Positions 33,749-45,634 are shown, counted from the first letter of the stretch. The stretch: DNA of 64,000 nucleotides from Nansenia antarctica (GCA_963989245.1 OZ022340.1:37033375-37097374); one strand, 5' to 3'. Notes: generated from the sequence alone by a model not told the origin. Made by a program: numbers and translations.

Positions 33749-34382
33749 TGAAGACTCTCAGGATATCACACTTGCTAGTGACAGTGACGGTGCTAGTGAG
33801 GACAATGGAGATGTGTAGACTGGGTCGGTGGGTGATGTGTAGGTAAGATGGGGAAACAGTGTTATGGGGTTAAGGGGATGTGGTTAGTGGGTAGTTGGGT
33901 TGGATTGGATGAATAATGTACAAACTGTCTATGTTCGATGACAACAGTTTATTTTTTTTATACACAAAATTAATAAAGAGAATAAAAAATATTTAATATC
34001 CTGATTACCAGAATTGTCATTTCAATATGATTATGTCCGAGATCATGTTATCAGCTATGCGTATTAAAAATGCAAGATAGCCACCTATACATCTGACCAT
34101 GACCATCTATATGCACCATTGGATTCCTTGGCCCAAAAAATTTATATTTGACAACTGCAATCTTGATTCTAGGTAATCCAGGAGGCGAGATATTGAGAAA
34201 CTTGTGTTTGAAGGTCGCCATTTTTAAATGACCAAGATGGCCGCCATACTGACATTTGAGAAAATGGAATCAAACATTTTCTGGCTTATGCTAAAAGGTT
34301 TTCAAAAATGTAGAGTTTTCCAACTCCCCAAACATTTTTAACGAAATTACACATGGAACCTGACTAAATGGTGAATTGAGCT

Positions 34383-35740
34383 ATCTTGTGATCCCAAGGG
34401 TAAGGAGAGTTATGTTTTTGTCGCTGCACTTTTCTTTCTGTATTATTTTTCTTTATTTCGTTATTAAGTTGTCTTCAACTAAAAATGTAAATGTCAATAA
34501 CAGAGCTAAGGAAGTGTATTGTCTGTATTTAAGTGTTTAAGATGAACATTTGTTTGAAAGTATGGTATGAGGACCCCAGGAAGAATAGCTACTGCATATG
34601 TGACGTCATATCATCACTTTGCTATGGAGTCGCAAACGGGAAAGGCTTCAAATCAGCGTTCAAGTTTTTCAGAGCAAAAAATCTGATTTCGTTTTTTTGT
34701 CATCAGACACAACTTAAGGTCTTGAACTACCCACTCGTTATTTTTTCGAGCAGTTTTACGATAGTTAAATACGTGTACTTAATCAACAAAATAAGCTTAT
34801 TTTTAGCCTGATTTCTCCCTGGAAATCCTCCCTTGTGGGAGTGGATAAACTGGTTCCAGGTTTTTTGTCATTGGTCGATCGATTTGGCTACGAGAAGCAC
34901 TCGTGCTTGTTTGTTCACTCCACTAAGACTCGTAAGGTAAGATCTTCTATTTTATGTACATAGCGAATTTGTTAGTTAAGTTAGTTGTTAGTTACTAGTT
35001 GAAACCAGTGTGTTCGTGTATTTAGACATTTCTTTATTATTACCCACTAGCAACTAACTGAAACCAGTTCAGTCTGCAAGCTGAATCTTTGTTTATTAGC
35101 ATGCTAGCAGCATTGTTGTAGCTCGGTATTCTGTCTACGTTGTAAGTACGGTTAGTATGTCTACGTTGTAAAAGTTGTGTGTCAGACTCATGTTCAGTGT
35201 GTAATACTGGAATACTGTAACATGTCAAGTGTAATAGATTACAGAAATGTTAAAAGTTTAAAAACATGTGTTCCTTTCTTTGTTATGAACGAGCTAGCCG
35301 CTAGTTGGCTAACGCCAAACACACTACTCTGAGCACTTTAGGTAATTATCATTGTCATGTATTAGGCTAGCTATTTTAAGAACATGGTATGGTAGTATTT
35401 TATGAATATGGAGTGCCAGTAACTGTAGGCAATATTTTAATGTACTATCTTCCTTCTGTTGTAGCTTTGATGCCCCCCACCCCACCAGACACAGCAGCTC
35501 AACAACTCACAACTCATTTTGTTGAATAACAAGAACAGTTGGGCATAGATACAGCATTTTGAACTGTGTCATGATTTATTATCTATTGATAGTCAATTCA
35601 CAGACCTTGCATGCTTACCTGTGTATAGTCTGTTGTATGTTCTCAGTTGTTGCCCTCAGTTCCAACTATACTTGTACTTGAAACTGAACTATAAGGCTGG
35701 ACATTGACTACTGAGCACTACACTATTTCCAGCACAAGAC
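34383..35740. other. No gene recognised
   Basis: AT-rich sequence that may begin with leftover 3' sequence of the LINE at 29088-30240, since the Academ-like element seems to have inserted near its end. No coding motif is seen. Confidence 0.4.
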
Positions 35741-35869
35741 ATCAGCAAATTACTCTTAATGCCTCCATAATAATAAGCTGGCTAATTAGCTACAGTAATA
35801 ACATTGCTAGGTGATAATGTTAGCAATAGCTAGCTAAGTACTGTAAACGTATCTTTGAAAAGTCTATCT

Positions 35870-36068
35870 GACCCAGTGACTAACACTAATGTTTGCACAC
35901 TGATTGTACTTTGCACAGCTTGTCGCACTATTGTTCTGTTGTAGTGCGACTACCATCACTTATACTTATCACTTTATTACTTATTATTGTGACTATGTAC
36001 CTTGTTGAAGAACCAAAGCGAAATATTTTTATTCTTGTGTACTGTAAAATAAATTCTGATTCTGATTG
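35870..36068 (+). mobile_element. LINE 3' end fragment
   Basis: CTTGTTGAAGAACCAAAGCG, then TGTACTGTAAAATAAATTCT, then GATTCTGATTG looks like a non-LTR retrotransposon 3' UTR with a short tandem-repeat tail. No coding sequence is attached. Confidence 0.5.
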
Positions 36069-36100
36069 AAGACTTTTTTGTATCATTAAAAGACAGTAAC

Positions 36101-39100
36101 AGAATTATGAAACACGGGACGTGATGTTATACTGTCCATTGTGCCAATGGATGGTACGCACATGAGGTTTGCCTTGATGTTGAGAGTGGCATGGGAGCTG
36201 TATCTCAGACATGGGAAGGATGTTAAATTTCGGGACACATCATCAGTAGAGTACCTTTGAATCATGGGGTGTTTCGGCCTTTTCAACACTAGACACCCTC
36301 ATCTAAGGCGGCCAGCTACAGGGTGATCAAGCCTGAGCTTGTGTCCCATGCCCAATCATGAGAATTGCCTGGTTGTTTAAATGGCGCAGCCCACGGGACT
36401 ATGCAAGGCAGGGGTGTCCTCTTCCCTGAGTCAGGCCTAGAGCAGACCGCATACCTTGTTCACCCTCCTCCTGGAGGGTTCTGACCTGGGTTCTCAAGTG
36501 GGAGTGGGGGTAGGGGGGAGGGATTAGTGAGCGGGTCATGTTGCTGTTCTTTGAGCCCAGCAAGGGTCCTTCCGCTTGATCCATATCCACTGGCTGCTTC
36601 TTTCGGCCGCTTCAGAGAGTGATCTAATTGTCTGTCGCAGAGCCTGTCCATGGATGCCAAGGTCTTTCAGCAGCCTAACGGTGGAAGAAGCCACGAAACC
36701 TCTGCATCCCACTTCAACCGGATAGACTTTTGCCTTCCATCCTCGTTGTTGAGCGTCTGCTGCCAGTTCTGTGTAGCGCAGTTTCTTGCGCTCATAGGCC
36801 TCTTCAGCTGAATTCTCCCACGGGACTGTGAGCTCTATGATGTAAACAGACTTCAGTGAAGGGGACCAGAGTACCAAGTCTGGTCTAAGGGTGGAGGCTG
36901 CAATCTCGGGTGGAAAGATTAGTTGCTGGCCAATATCGACTAGCATCTTCCAATCCCGGGCCATGGCTAGCTGTCCAGCTTCTGGTTTGGTTGGAGGATG
37001 GTTGGACTTTTTCTGTCCCTCTCGGATGAATGTTGGTGCCGTGATGGAATTGGTTGCTTTCAAGGGCAAGGAGTTGGTGGTATTCCTCTTGCTCTCAAGA
37101 GCTGCTGCCAGGCTCTTGAGGACCTGGTTGTGCCTCCAGGTGTAGCGGCCTTGTGTGAGGCTGGTCTTACAACCGGACAAGATGTGTTTGAGAGTCGCTG
37201 GAGTTGGGCAGAGGGCACAGGTTGGGTCCTCACCATACCACTGGTGAAGGTTCTTTGGAGATGGGAGCACATCATAGGTAGCTCTGATGATGAAGCTGAT
37301 GTTGCTTGCCTCCATTCCCCAGAGCTCCCTCCAGCTGAGCTTTCTCCTTTCCAGACCTTCCCACCTCATCCATTGTCCCTGCTTTGCAAGAGAGACGGCC
37401 TTCGCGCTTCTTTCAGCCTCCTCCTGACGGCGCACCTCCTCGACCACCATTTTCCTCCTCTCTGATGTTGAGGCCTTACGCCAAGTTGGTTTACTTGCTG
37501 CAAGGCCAAAGCCTCCTCTTCCCAGCTGGACATGCCCCACGATGTCATTGTGCCTCAGGGCTGACGTAGCATGCTGCACCGCGTCAGATGGTGTCCATTT
37601 CCGTCCAGTTATAAGGGGTGGTACAGCATTGCTGATGGTCTGGTCTCTGGAATCCTTCAACGTCATCTGGAGTCTTACTTTAGAGCACTTGTACTCTTCG
37701 GTGAGGCTCGTGATGGGTAGTTCAAGGACCCCTTTTCCATAGAGGCCGATGTTGGTCAGACAGCGTGGGACACCGAGCCATTTCTTCACATATGAAGTAA
37801 TGGTTCGCTCCATCTTCTCCACAGTTGTTATTGGGACCTCATAGATAGTGAGTGGCCACATTACCCGAGGGAGAAGTCCAAATTGCAGGCACCAGAGCTT
37901 GAGCTTCCCTGGCAGTAGGGTCTTGTTGATGTTTTCCAGACTGTTGGTGATGTCCTGCCTTAGCTGCTGCACTTGGTCTTTGTCCCTGAGGCTTGCGTTG
38001 TAGCATCTACCTAGGCTTTTTACAGGTTGCTCTACCACTGTTGGTATTGGGTCGTCTCCAATACAGAACTTCACGTTTTTAAGCTCTCCCTTGACTATAG
38101 AGATGCTTCGTGACTTGCTCGGCTTGATTTTCATCCGGGCCCACTTGATGTTCTCCTGCAGTTTTCCAAGTAGCCGCCTGGTGCATGCTGCAGTAGTGGT
38201 CAGAGTGGTCATGTCATCCATGTATGCTCGGATAGGTGGAAGGCGGATCCCGTTCTTAGTTCGCTCACCCCCGACCACCCATCTTGAGGCCCTGATGATG
38301 ACCTCCATGGCCATTGTGAAGGCCAGGGGTGAGATTGTACAGCCTGCCATGATGCCTACTTCTATGCGCTGCCATGATGTTGTGAAGTCGGCTGTTGTGA
38401 AGCACAGTTGCAGGTCTTCGAAGTAGGCTTTTACTAGGGTAGTGATGGATGATGGAACGTGGAAAAAGTCGAAGGATTCCCAGAGGAGGTTATGGGGAAC
38501 TGAGCCAAAGGCATTGGCCAGGTCAAGGAAGATGACATGGAGGTCTCTTTTGTCCTTTTTTTGCTGCTTGGATCTGGTGCCAGATCATACTGGTATGCTC
38601 CAAGCAACCAGAGAACCCAGGAATGCCGGCCTTCTGTACGGATGTATCTACGTACTTGTTCTTCACCAGGTAGGTGGACAGCCTCTGTGCTATTACGCTG
38701 AAAAAGATTTTCCCTTCAACGTTGAGAAGGCAGATTGGCCGGAATTGACTGATGTCTGTCGCATCCTTCTCCTTGGGAATTAGCACACCTCCCGCCCTTC
38801 GCCACGCCTTAGGTATTATTCCCTTCTGCCACACTATCCTCATGAGCCTCCAAATAAAGCATAGAACATCTGGTGCGTTCTTGTAGAGCTTATACGGTAC
38901 ACCATTCGGCCCAGGGGCTGATGCTGATCTTGCGCGCCGTACTGTATTCTCTACTTCCTTCCATTTTGGAGGGCCAGTCTCCAGGTTGACATCAGGAGGT
39001 TGAATAGGTGGGATGTCATGTGGGATGACTAGCTGTTCGTGCCTTTTCGTGTCCTGGTGGACCTTTTCCAGATGTTCTTCAAGTTCCTGCTTTGGAGTTT

Positions 39101-40198
39101 TCAGGATTCCGCTTTTTTCCTTAACGAAGAGATCTTTGACGAACTTGAAGGGGTTTTTATAGAACCGAGTTCTTGTGTGTTCCTTCCTCTTGCGAAGTTT
39201 CCTCAAGTTCTCCGCTCTTCGCAAGGTTGCCAACCGGCATTTGATGTCCCCCTGGAGTAGCATGAGACCTTCTCTCTCTGCATCAGAGGCCTTCTTCCAC
39301 TGCTTTCTCAGCTGCCTTCTCTCTCTGACCAGTCTTTCGATCTCTTGCTGCCTCCTGGATTTGGCTGGCGCTGGTGTTGCTTTGTCACTTCTCCTAATGT
39401 TCACTCCAAAGCGCTCTTCTCCGTAGTGGTAGATGATATCGCCGATCCGGTCAAGCTTTTTCTCTGCTGTGCCCACTTGTTGCTCCAGGATTTTTATCAG
39501 GTCGTTGTTGACTGTTTCCCACTCTCTCTTTTCAACAGCTTTGGGCCACTTCACACTCGGTCTGTGCCCTTTGATCTTTTCCTCCTTGGGAGGTCTCTGT
39601 GGTTGGGTAGGTTCCTCCACCGGCATTTCTGTGCTTGTATTATCCTCCTCAGTGACAGGGGTGCTGATGCTCTGCGAACTTTGGTTTTTATCCCGTCGCT
39701 GTGCTTCAATCGACTGATTTGACTGGTTGCTTCGTAAGAAGTACTGGTCAATGCGAGGCCCTTGTCTCTGCTTTCTCAAGCACCCTTTCTTTCCTTGGTG
39801 GATCTTCAACCCCCTGGCTGATGTCATTTTCTCCCAACCACAGGTGCACACCTGAAGTGAGTGTCCTGCTGCTGCTGCGGTTGTCTCGTGTGCCGTGTTC
39901 GTGCTCGTAGTCGTGTCCGTTCCTGGGTCTGTAGCCGTGTTGTCAATCGTTGAGCCATCTTGCGCCCCCGCTCTCGCAGGCTCTAGGGGTATGTTTCTTT
40001 GTTTACTTTCTGTAGCATTTGGCGGGTGTCTTCAACAAACTGAAACAGCGTCGGAGACTGCCGCCATGGGTAGCTAGCCCATGACAGCCCCAGTGGGGTC
40101 TATTCCCTCCAGTCAGCTGTCTCTCCAAGCCGTCACACAGACTTTCCTATGTTGTCAGCTGTCCTTTCACAGCAGTCACTGGACGAGTCCAGATACTC
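36101..40198 (-). mobile_element. HERO-type LINE, near full length
   Basis: The minus-strand element starts near 40198 with a short 5' UTR, encodes a single ORF and ends in CATAATTCT at 36101 without an A tail. N-terminal zinc finger, central RT, gag-like CCHC and C-terminal restriction-like endonuclease are the layout of the R2/NeSL/HERO group. A second, 5'-truncated copy abuts it at 40199. Confidence 0.88.
36536..39851 (-). pseudogene. HERO-type ORF: zinc finger, RT, CCHC, PD-(D/E)XK endonuclease; one frameshift
   Basis: The frame from 39851 starts with a C2HC-type finger (CTCGW...HQGKKGC), then a basic coiled-coil region, then early RT motifs (RSASAPGPNGVPYKLYK, RPICLLNVEGKIF). At a run of seven As near 38555-38561 the frame shifts. 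RT motif A continues in the other frame as LDLANAFGSVPHNLL just below 38530, and the rest is open to 36536. The catalytic box is AYMDDMTT (about 38210-38230). The downstream CCHC is CALCPTPATLKHILSGC (about 37170-37220). The restriction-like nuclease has RPDLVLWSP followed by VYIIELTVPWE (about 36830-36890). The protein would nick target DNA and prime reverse transcription in the nucleus. Only the single shift is seen, so the copy may be young. Confidence 0.9.
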
Positions 40199-42235
40199 AG
40201 AATTATGAAACACGGGACGTGATGTTATACTGTCCATTGTGCCAATGGATGGTACGCACATGAGGTTTGCCTTGATGTTGAGAGTGGCATGGGAGCTGTA
40301 TCTCAGACATGGGAAGGATGTTAAATTTCGGGACACATCATCAGTAGAGTACCTTTGAATCATGGGGTGTTTCGGCCTTTTCAACACTAGACACCCTCAT
40401 CTAAGGCGGCCAGCTACAGGGTGATCAAGCCTGAGCTTGTGTCCCATGCCCAATCATGAGAATTGCCTGGTTGTTTAAATGGCGCAGCCCACGGGACTAT
40501 GCAAGGCAGGGGTGTCCTCTTCCCTGAGTCAGGCCTAGAGCAGACCGCATACCTTGTTCACCCTCCTCCTGGAGGGTTCTGACCTGGGTTCTCAAGTGGG
40601 AGTGGGGGTAGGGGGGAGGGATTAGTGAGCGGGTCATGTTGCTGTTCTTTGAGCCCAGCAAGGGTCCTTCCGCTTGATCCATATCCACTGGCTGCTTCTT
40701 TCGGCCGCTTCAGAGAGTGATCTAATTGTCTGTCGCAGAGCCTGTCCATGGATGCCAAGGTCTTTCAGCAGCCTAACGGTGGAAGAAGCCACGAAACCTC
40801 TGCATCCCACTTCAACCGGATAGACTTTTGCCTTCCATCCTCGTTGTTGAGCGTCTGCTGCCAGTTCTGTGTAGCGCAGTTTCTTGCGCTCATAGGCCTC
40901 TTCAGCTGAATTCTCCCACGGGACTGTGAGCTCTATGATGTAAACAGACTTCAGTGAAGGGGACCAGAGTACCAAGTCTGGTCTAAGGGTGGAGGCTGCA
41001 ATCTCGGGTGGAAAGATTAGTTGCTGGCCAATATCGACTAGCATCTTCCAATCCCGGGCCATGGCTAGCTGTCCAGCTTCTGGTTTGGTTGGAGGATGGT
41101 TGGACTTTTTCTGTCCCTCTCGGATGAATGTTGGTGCCGTGATGGAATTGGTTGCTTTCAAGGGCAAGGAGTTGGTGGTATTCCTCTTGCTCTCAAGAGC
41201 TGCTGCCAGGCTCTTGAGGACCTGGTTGTGCCTCCAGGTGTAGCGGCCTTGTGTGAGGCTGGTCTTACAACCGGACAAGATGTGTTTGAGAGTCGCTGGA
41301 GTTGGGCAGAGGGCACAGGTTGGGTCCTCACCATACCACTGGTGAAGGTTCTTTGGAGATGGGAGCACATCATAGGTAGCTCTGATGATGAAGCTGATGT
41401 TGCTTGCGGAGAGATTCCCCAGAGCTCCCTCCAGCTGAGCTTTCTCCAGCTGAGATTCCCCAGAGCTCCCTCCAGCTGAGCTTTCTCCTTTCCAGACCTT
41501 CCCACCTCATCCATTGTCCCTGCTTTGCAAGAGAGACGGCCTTCGCGCTTCTTTCAGCCTCCTCCTGACGGCGCACCTCCTCGACCACCATTTTCCTCCT
41601 CTCTGATGTTGAGGCCTTACGCCAAGTTGGTTTACTTGCTGCAAGGCCAAAGCCTCCTCTTCCCAGCTGGACATGCCCCACGATGTCATTGTGCCTCAGG
41701 GCTGACGTAGCATGCTGCACCGCGTCAGATGGTGTCCATTTCCGTCCAGTTATAAGGGGTGGTACAGCATTGCTGATGGTCTGGTCTCTGGAATCCTTCA
41801 ACGTCATCTGGAGTCTTACTTTAGAGCACTTGTACTCTTCGGTGAGGCTCGTGATGGGTAGTTCAAGGACCCCTTTTCCATAGAGGCCGATGTTGGTCAG
41901 ACAGCGTGGGACACCGAGCCATTTCTTCACATATGAAGTAATGGTTCGCTCCATCTTCTCCACAGTTGTTATTGGGACCTCATAGATAGTGAGTGGCCAC
42001 ATTACCCGAGGGAGAAGTCCAAATTGCAGGCACCAGAGCTTGAGCTTCCCTGGCAGTAGGGTCTTGTTGATGTTTTCCAGACTGTTGGTGATGTCCTGCC
42101 TTAGCTGCTGCACTTGGTCTTTGTCCCTGAGGCTTGCGTTGTACCATCTACCTAGGCTTTTTACAGGTTGCTCTACCACTGTTGGTATTGGGTCGTCTCC
42201 AATACAGAACTTCACGTTTTTAAGCTCTCCCTTGA
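40199..42235 (-). mobile_element. Second, 5'-truncated HERO-type copy
   Basis: This repeats 36101-38094 almost base for base, starting AGAATTATGAAACACGGGAC and ending TTTAAGCTCTCCCTTGA, where unrelated sequence begins. A local expansion of about 43 bp (41405-41490, repeated CCCCAGAGCTCCCTCCAGCT) breaks the coding frame. Remaining coding runs 42215-41370 and 41368-40634 on the minus strand cover the RT thumb, CCHC and endonuclease regions. Its 3' end abuts exactly the 5' end of the other copy. Confidence 0.93.
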
Positions 42236-43028
42236 AAAATAACAGTTACAACAACCATAAATAATAATAAGCTGGGTAATTAGCTTAGGTAATACCTTGC
42301 TAGGTAATAATGTTATAGCTGTATAACTATAGCTGTCTGACCCAGTGACTAACACTGACAGGTATTGACAGCTGATAGCTGTCAATCTAGAGGGGGAGTG
42401 GTTGGGGGTGGGGTTGACCAGCTATTGTTACCGCCCATTACCTGTCTGTGTGAAGGTGTGAAAAAGTCCAACATCTTTGAAGGGCTTTTTCTCAGGATTT
42501 AGTTTTCAGGGTTAACAAGTTTCAAATTATCATGTCGTCTTACATTTTTGGTGGATCCAAATAAACAAACAAACAAACAAAGAACATTTGCTTCACTTGG
42601 AATCAGAGTTTAGGATAAAGTTCGCTTTGCTCCGCATCGTTTGGAGCTGTGAGAACGCGCATTCGAAGTCGCTCCCGGAGCAAACACCCGTCGGATGCTC
42701 CGCTTGAAAAGGGTGGTTTCGCTCCGGTTAGAAACACCGCATCCATGACTTTGCCTCGCTTTGCTTTTGGTGAGAACGCTGCTCGAGGCAGTCCATAGGA
42801 AAACAACAGCGCATGCATGTTGATCTGGATAAGAGCGGGACGAACGGGCAATTTTAATTTTTTCTGACCAATCAACTACCCCGTCTGTTGCTTCTATTGC
42901 ATATGTTACTTTGTTTACATAAAGGGCTGTGAGAACGCAAATCAGATAAATAATTTCTGCAACAATGTTGCAAACTCATCCACTTGCTCCGGCTCATGAT
43001 TCAGACTTTCATGTGAGAACATGACCTA
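42236..43028. other. Diverged copy of 35750-35890, then unassigned repeat-like sequence
   Basis: AATAATAAGCTGGGTAATTAGC (about 42260) to TCTGACCCAGTGACTAACAC (about 42335-42355) resembles about 35768-35895. From 42600 to 43020 GTGAGAACGC and GCTCCG words recur in a way seen in fish DNA-transposon derivatives. I could not define ends. Confidence 0.4.
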
Positions 43029-43826
43029 CACTACCGTTCAAAAGTTTGGGGTCACCCAGACAATTTTATGTTTTCCATGAACACTCACACTTTTATTTAT
43101 CAAATGAGTTGCAAAATGAATAGAAAATATAGTCAAGACATTGACATGGTTAGAAATAATGATTTTTATTTGAAATAATAATTGTGTCCTTCAAACTTTG
43201 CTTTCGTCAAAGAATGCTCCCTTTGCAGCAAATTACAGCATTGCAGACCTTTGGCATTCTAGCTGTTAATTTGTTGAGGTAATCTGAAGAAATGTCACCC
43301 CACGCTTCCTGAAGCACCTCCCACAAGTTGGATTGGCTTGATGGGCACTTCTTGCGTACCATACGGTCAAGCTGCTCCCAAAACAGCTCAATGGGGTTGA
43401 GATCTGGTGACTCCGCTGGCCACTCCATTACAGACAGAATACTAGCTGCCGGCTTCTTCCCTAAATAGTTATTGCATAATTTGGAGGTGTGCTTTGGGTC
43501 ATTGTCCTGTTGTAGGAGGAAATTGGCTCCAATCAAGCGCTGTCCACAGGGTATGGCATGGCGTTGCAAAATTGAGTGATAGCCTTCCTTATTCAAAATC
43601 CCTTTTACCTTGTACAAATCTCCCACGTTACTAGCACCAAAGCAGCCCCAGATCATCACGTTACCTCCACCATGCTTGACAGATGGTGTCAGGCACTCTT
43701 CTAGCATCTGTTCACTTGTTTTGCGTCTCACAAATGTTCTTCTGTGTGATCCAAACACCTCAAACTTCGATTTGTCTTTCCATAACACTTTTTTCCAATC
43801 TTCCTCTGTCCAATGTCTGTGTTCTT
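43029..43826 (-). pseudogene. Tc1-like transposon 3' part with transposase fragment
   Basis: The terminus CACTACCGTTCAAAAGTTTG (43029, preceded by TA) is a classic fish Tc1 end. The minus-strand frame 43788-43207 gives the Tc1 catalytic domain: VMIWGCF, the second D in LLQQDNDPKHTS, and SPDLNPIELFWEQLD. The N-terminal DNA-binding half is missing. The element ends abruptly near 43826 against a 5S rRNA fragment. Confidence 0.9.
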
Positions 43827-43828
43827 TT

Positions 43829-43895
43829 GCCCAACCCTGCTTAGCTTCCGAGGTCGGACGAGATCGGGCGTATTCAGGCTAGTATGGCCGTGAGC
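43829..43895 (-). rRNA. 5S rRNA-derived fragment (5' half)
   Basis: Read on the minus strand from 43895, the sequence follows the start of vertebrate 5S rRNA: GGCCATACTAGCCTGAATAC, CGCCCGATCTCGTCCGACCT, then CGGAAGCTAAGCAGGGT, with a few substitutions. It stops after about 62 nt, joined to the truncated Tc1 sequence. It is a 5S pseudogene or the head of a 5S-derived SINE3, not a working gene. Confidence 0.88.
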
Positions 43896-44023
43896 AAGAG
43901 AACTATGACCCTAAGCATCCATATGCCTGTGCCTGGAGCACTCTTGTTCATGGAACTTTATTATATAAGCACTCTATTTGTGGGTAGACTATGCACAAGG
44001 TGTCCTGGATGAAGGGAGAAGTT

Positions 44024-44420
44024 AAAATCGCTCTGAGAGCGCCGGAGCGCACACTGGATGCAACGTCATAAAGGGACCAGGTAAGTTGATTGGACAAGAG
44101 GCATTCCATGAGTGCTGATCATATTTCCAGGGCGAATTTACGAACGCAGCTAGCGAACAGAAGACGCAAAAAATCGTCAGATCAGATATATAAACGGGTT
44201 ATTTTGGTAAACTGGACACATTTTGGGAATATACAGTCAGTGGTTACTTTCTCGCCTGAAAACATATTAAAACTTTATAAAATGACATGTTAACACTTGT
44301 AAAGCCAAAATTACATATTTTAGATAATGGAGGTTTAAAATGGAGGTTTAAATTCGCCGCTCCCGGCGAAATGCATTCTGGGAGGCATTCTGGGAGGCAG
44401 TATGAAGTATGCATAATGGT
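44024..44420. mobile_element. MITE-like repeat, same family as 60682-61050
   Basis: AAATCGCTCTGAGAGCGCCG to GGGCGAATTTACGAACGCAG (44024-44150) matches the MITE family at 21056. The following 270 bp (AAACTGGACACATTTTGGGA, CTGAAAACATATTAAAACTT, TAACACTTGTAAAGCCAAAA) match 60816-61050 closely. Non-coding. Confidence 0.8.
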
Positions 44421-44539
44421 CGGCTGGTTTTCGGATACTACTATACTATTATTGTGAATTTAGTAGGTAGTATGCAGTATATACTCATTGAGTATGCTAG
44501 TATGCAGTATGCTAGTACGCTATTCCGAACACAGCCTGA

Positions 44540-45186
44540 GGCCCTGTCCACACCTATACGTTTTTTTGATAAACATGGATTTTATATTCGTTTTGGGGGG
44601 TTCGTCCAGACGCAAACAAGTTTTTGCCCTCTGAAAACGAAGATGTTTAAAAACGCCTGCCAGAGTGAAGATGTTTAAAAACGCTGTATATTCGCCGTAT
44701 ATTTTTGACGTGTGGACGAGATAGACGGGGCTCTTTGTATTCGTGACGTCATCATGCGCGTAGATTTCTATGATCATGCGCACTGCAGCTGTTTGCTGTT
44801 CCCTCCAGCGTCATATCCTGGCACCAGTAACTACTATGTTTACAACAGGCAACGGTGTTCGAGGCTACACAAGCGAGGAAAATGGATGTGAACAAAGTGC
44901 TTCTAGTTCTTTCACTGTTAACTGGACTTTTAACCTGTTTACAGATAAATGCACAGTTAATGATCGAGAACATTGAGAGACAGAGGCGTCTGATTGGCCA
45001 GCGGGGCTATGGGGATAATATTATATCGCCGACTACTGGTGTGGAATGCTCAATGACAGCGTTTATATTGCGTTCATGCCTATGCATGTGGACACAGACA
45101 TTGTTTATAAACATGCTGGTGTGGACGGTAATATTTTTATATATGAAAAACGTTTATCAAAAAAACGTATAGGTGTGGACAGGGCC
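44540..45186. mobile_element. 647-bp TIR element (GGCCCTGTCCACACC family)
   Basis: GGCCCTGTCCACACCTATAC plus GTTTTTTTGATAAAC at the left is mirrored by GTTTATCAAAAAAACGTATA plus GGTGTGGACAGGGCC at the right. The interior contains repeated AAACGaAGATGTTTAAAAACG-like words and no transposase. It is a MITE-type element. Confidence 0.88.
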
Positions 45187-45634
45187 TTAGTGTAGAGATT
45201 TTGTGGTACCCTGGGGGGTATTCCACGAACGTTGATTAGTATATCGGCGATTAAAATAAATGCCGCGTTCAGGCAACTCGTGATTGGAATTCAAGCCTCA
45301 GGTGATTCCTCGAACGAGGATCAGGCTTGTGTCATGAGTGTTCACAGAACACCGGCTTAGAAATCCTCGATATGGGCGCGTGCACGCAGACATAAAGAGC
45401 CCGAAGAGTCGAACTGTCGAAATGAAGATTGATCTTTATGAAGACGAAAAATAAGATGTAAAATAGTGTAATACTGCCGCAATTACCAAGGCGAGGGAAA
45501 TGGTTTGGCAAGAAATTGCTGACCGATTAAATGCGTAGGTCATACTAGCCCCAGTTATTGTTATATGTTCATATTTTAATAAATTAATATTTACTACTGT
45601 GGTGATATCAGCAGCAGGCTACAAGCTGTCATAT

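Larger units (their letters stand above)
30254..34382 (+). mobile_element. Academ-like DNA transposon with about 290-bp imperfect TIRs
   Basis: The left terminus CTCAATTAGTCC (about 30259) and the right terminus, read in reverse as CTCAATTCACCATTTAGTC (to about 34380), start the same pattern. TTGGGGAGTTGGAAAACT (30309), ATTCCATTTTC, GGCCATCTTGGT, TCAATATCT, ATTACCTAG and GGAATCCAATGGTGC occur in the same order in both arms. Each arm extends about 290 bp. The interior holds one decayed coding region (about 30640-33748) with transposase-like and XPG-like parts and a terminal eight-cysteine motif. Academ elements are described (Kapitonov and Jurka) as carrying a Cys8 motif and an XPG nuclease, so I assign it there tentatively. 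I could not define the 3-4-bp target duplication. Confidence 0.72.

Noticed and set aside
36891..39751. Plus-strand frames of 84-155 codons opposite HERO
   Set aside because: Antisense shadows; the minus strand carries all RT and endonuclease motifs.
44855..45172. 105-codon frame with a hydrophobic start, signal-peptide-like
   Set aside because: It lies wholly inside the 647-bp TIR element and ends in its inverted repeat, with no family or splice context. Chance frame.
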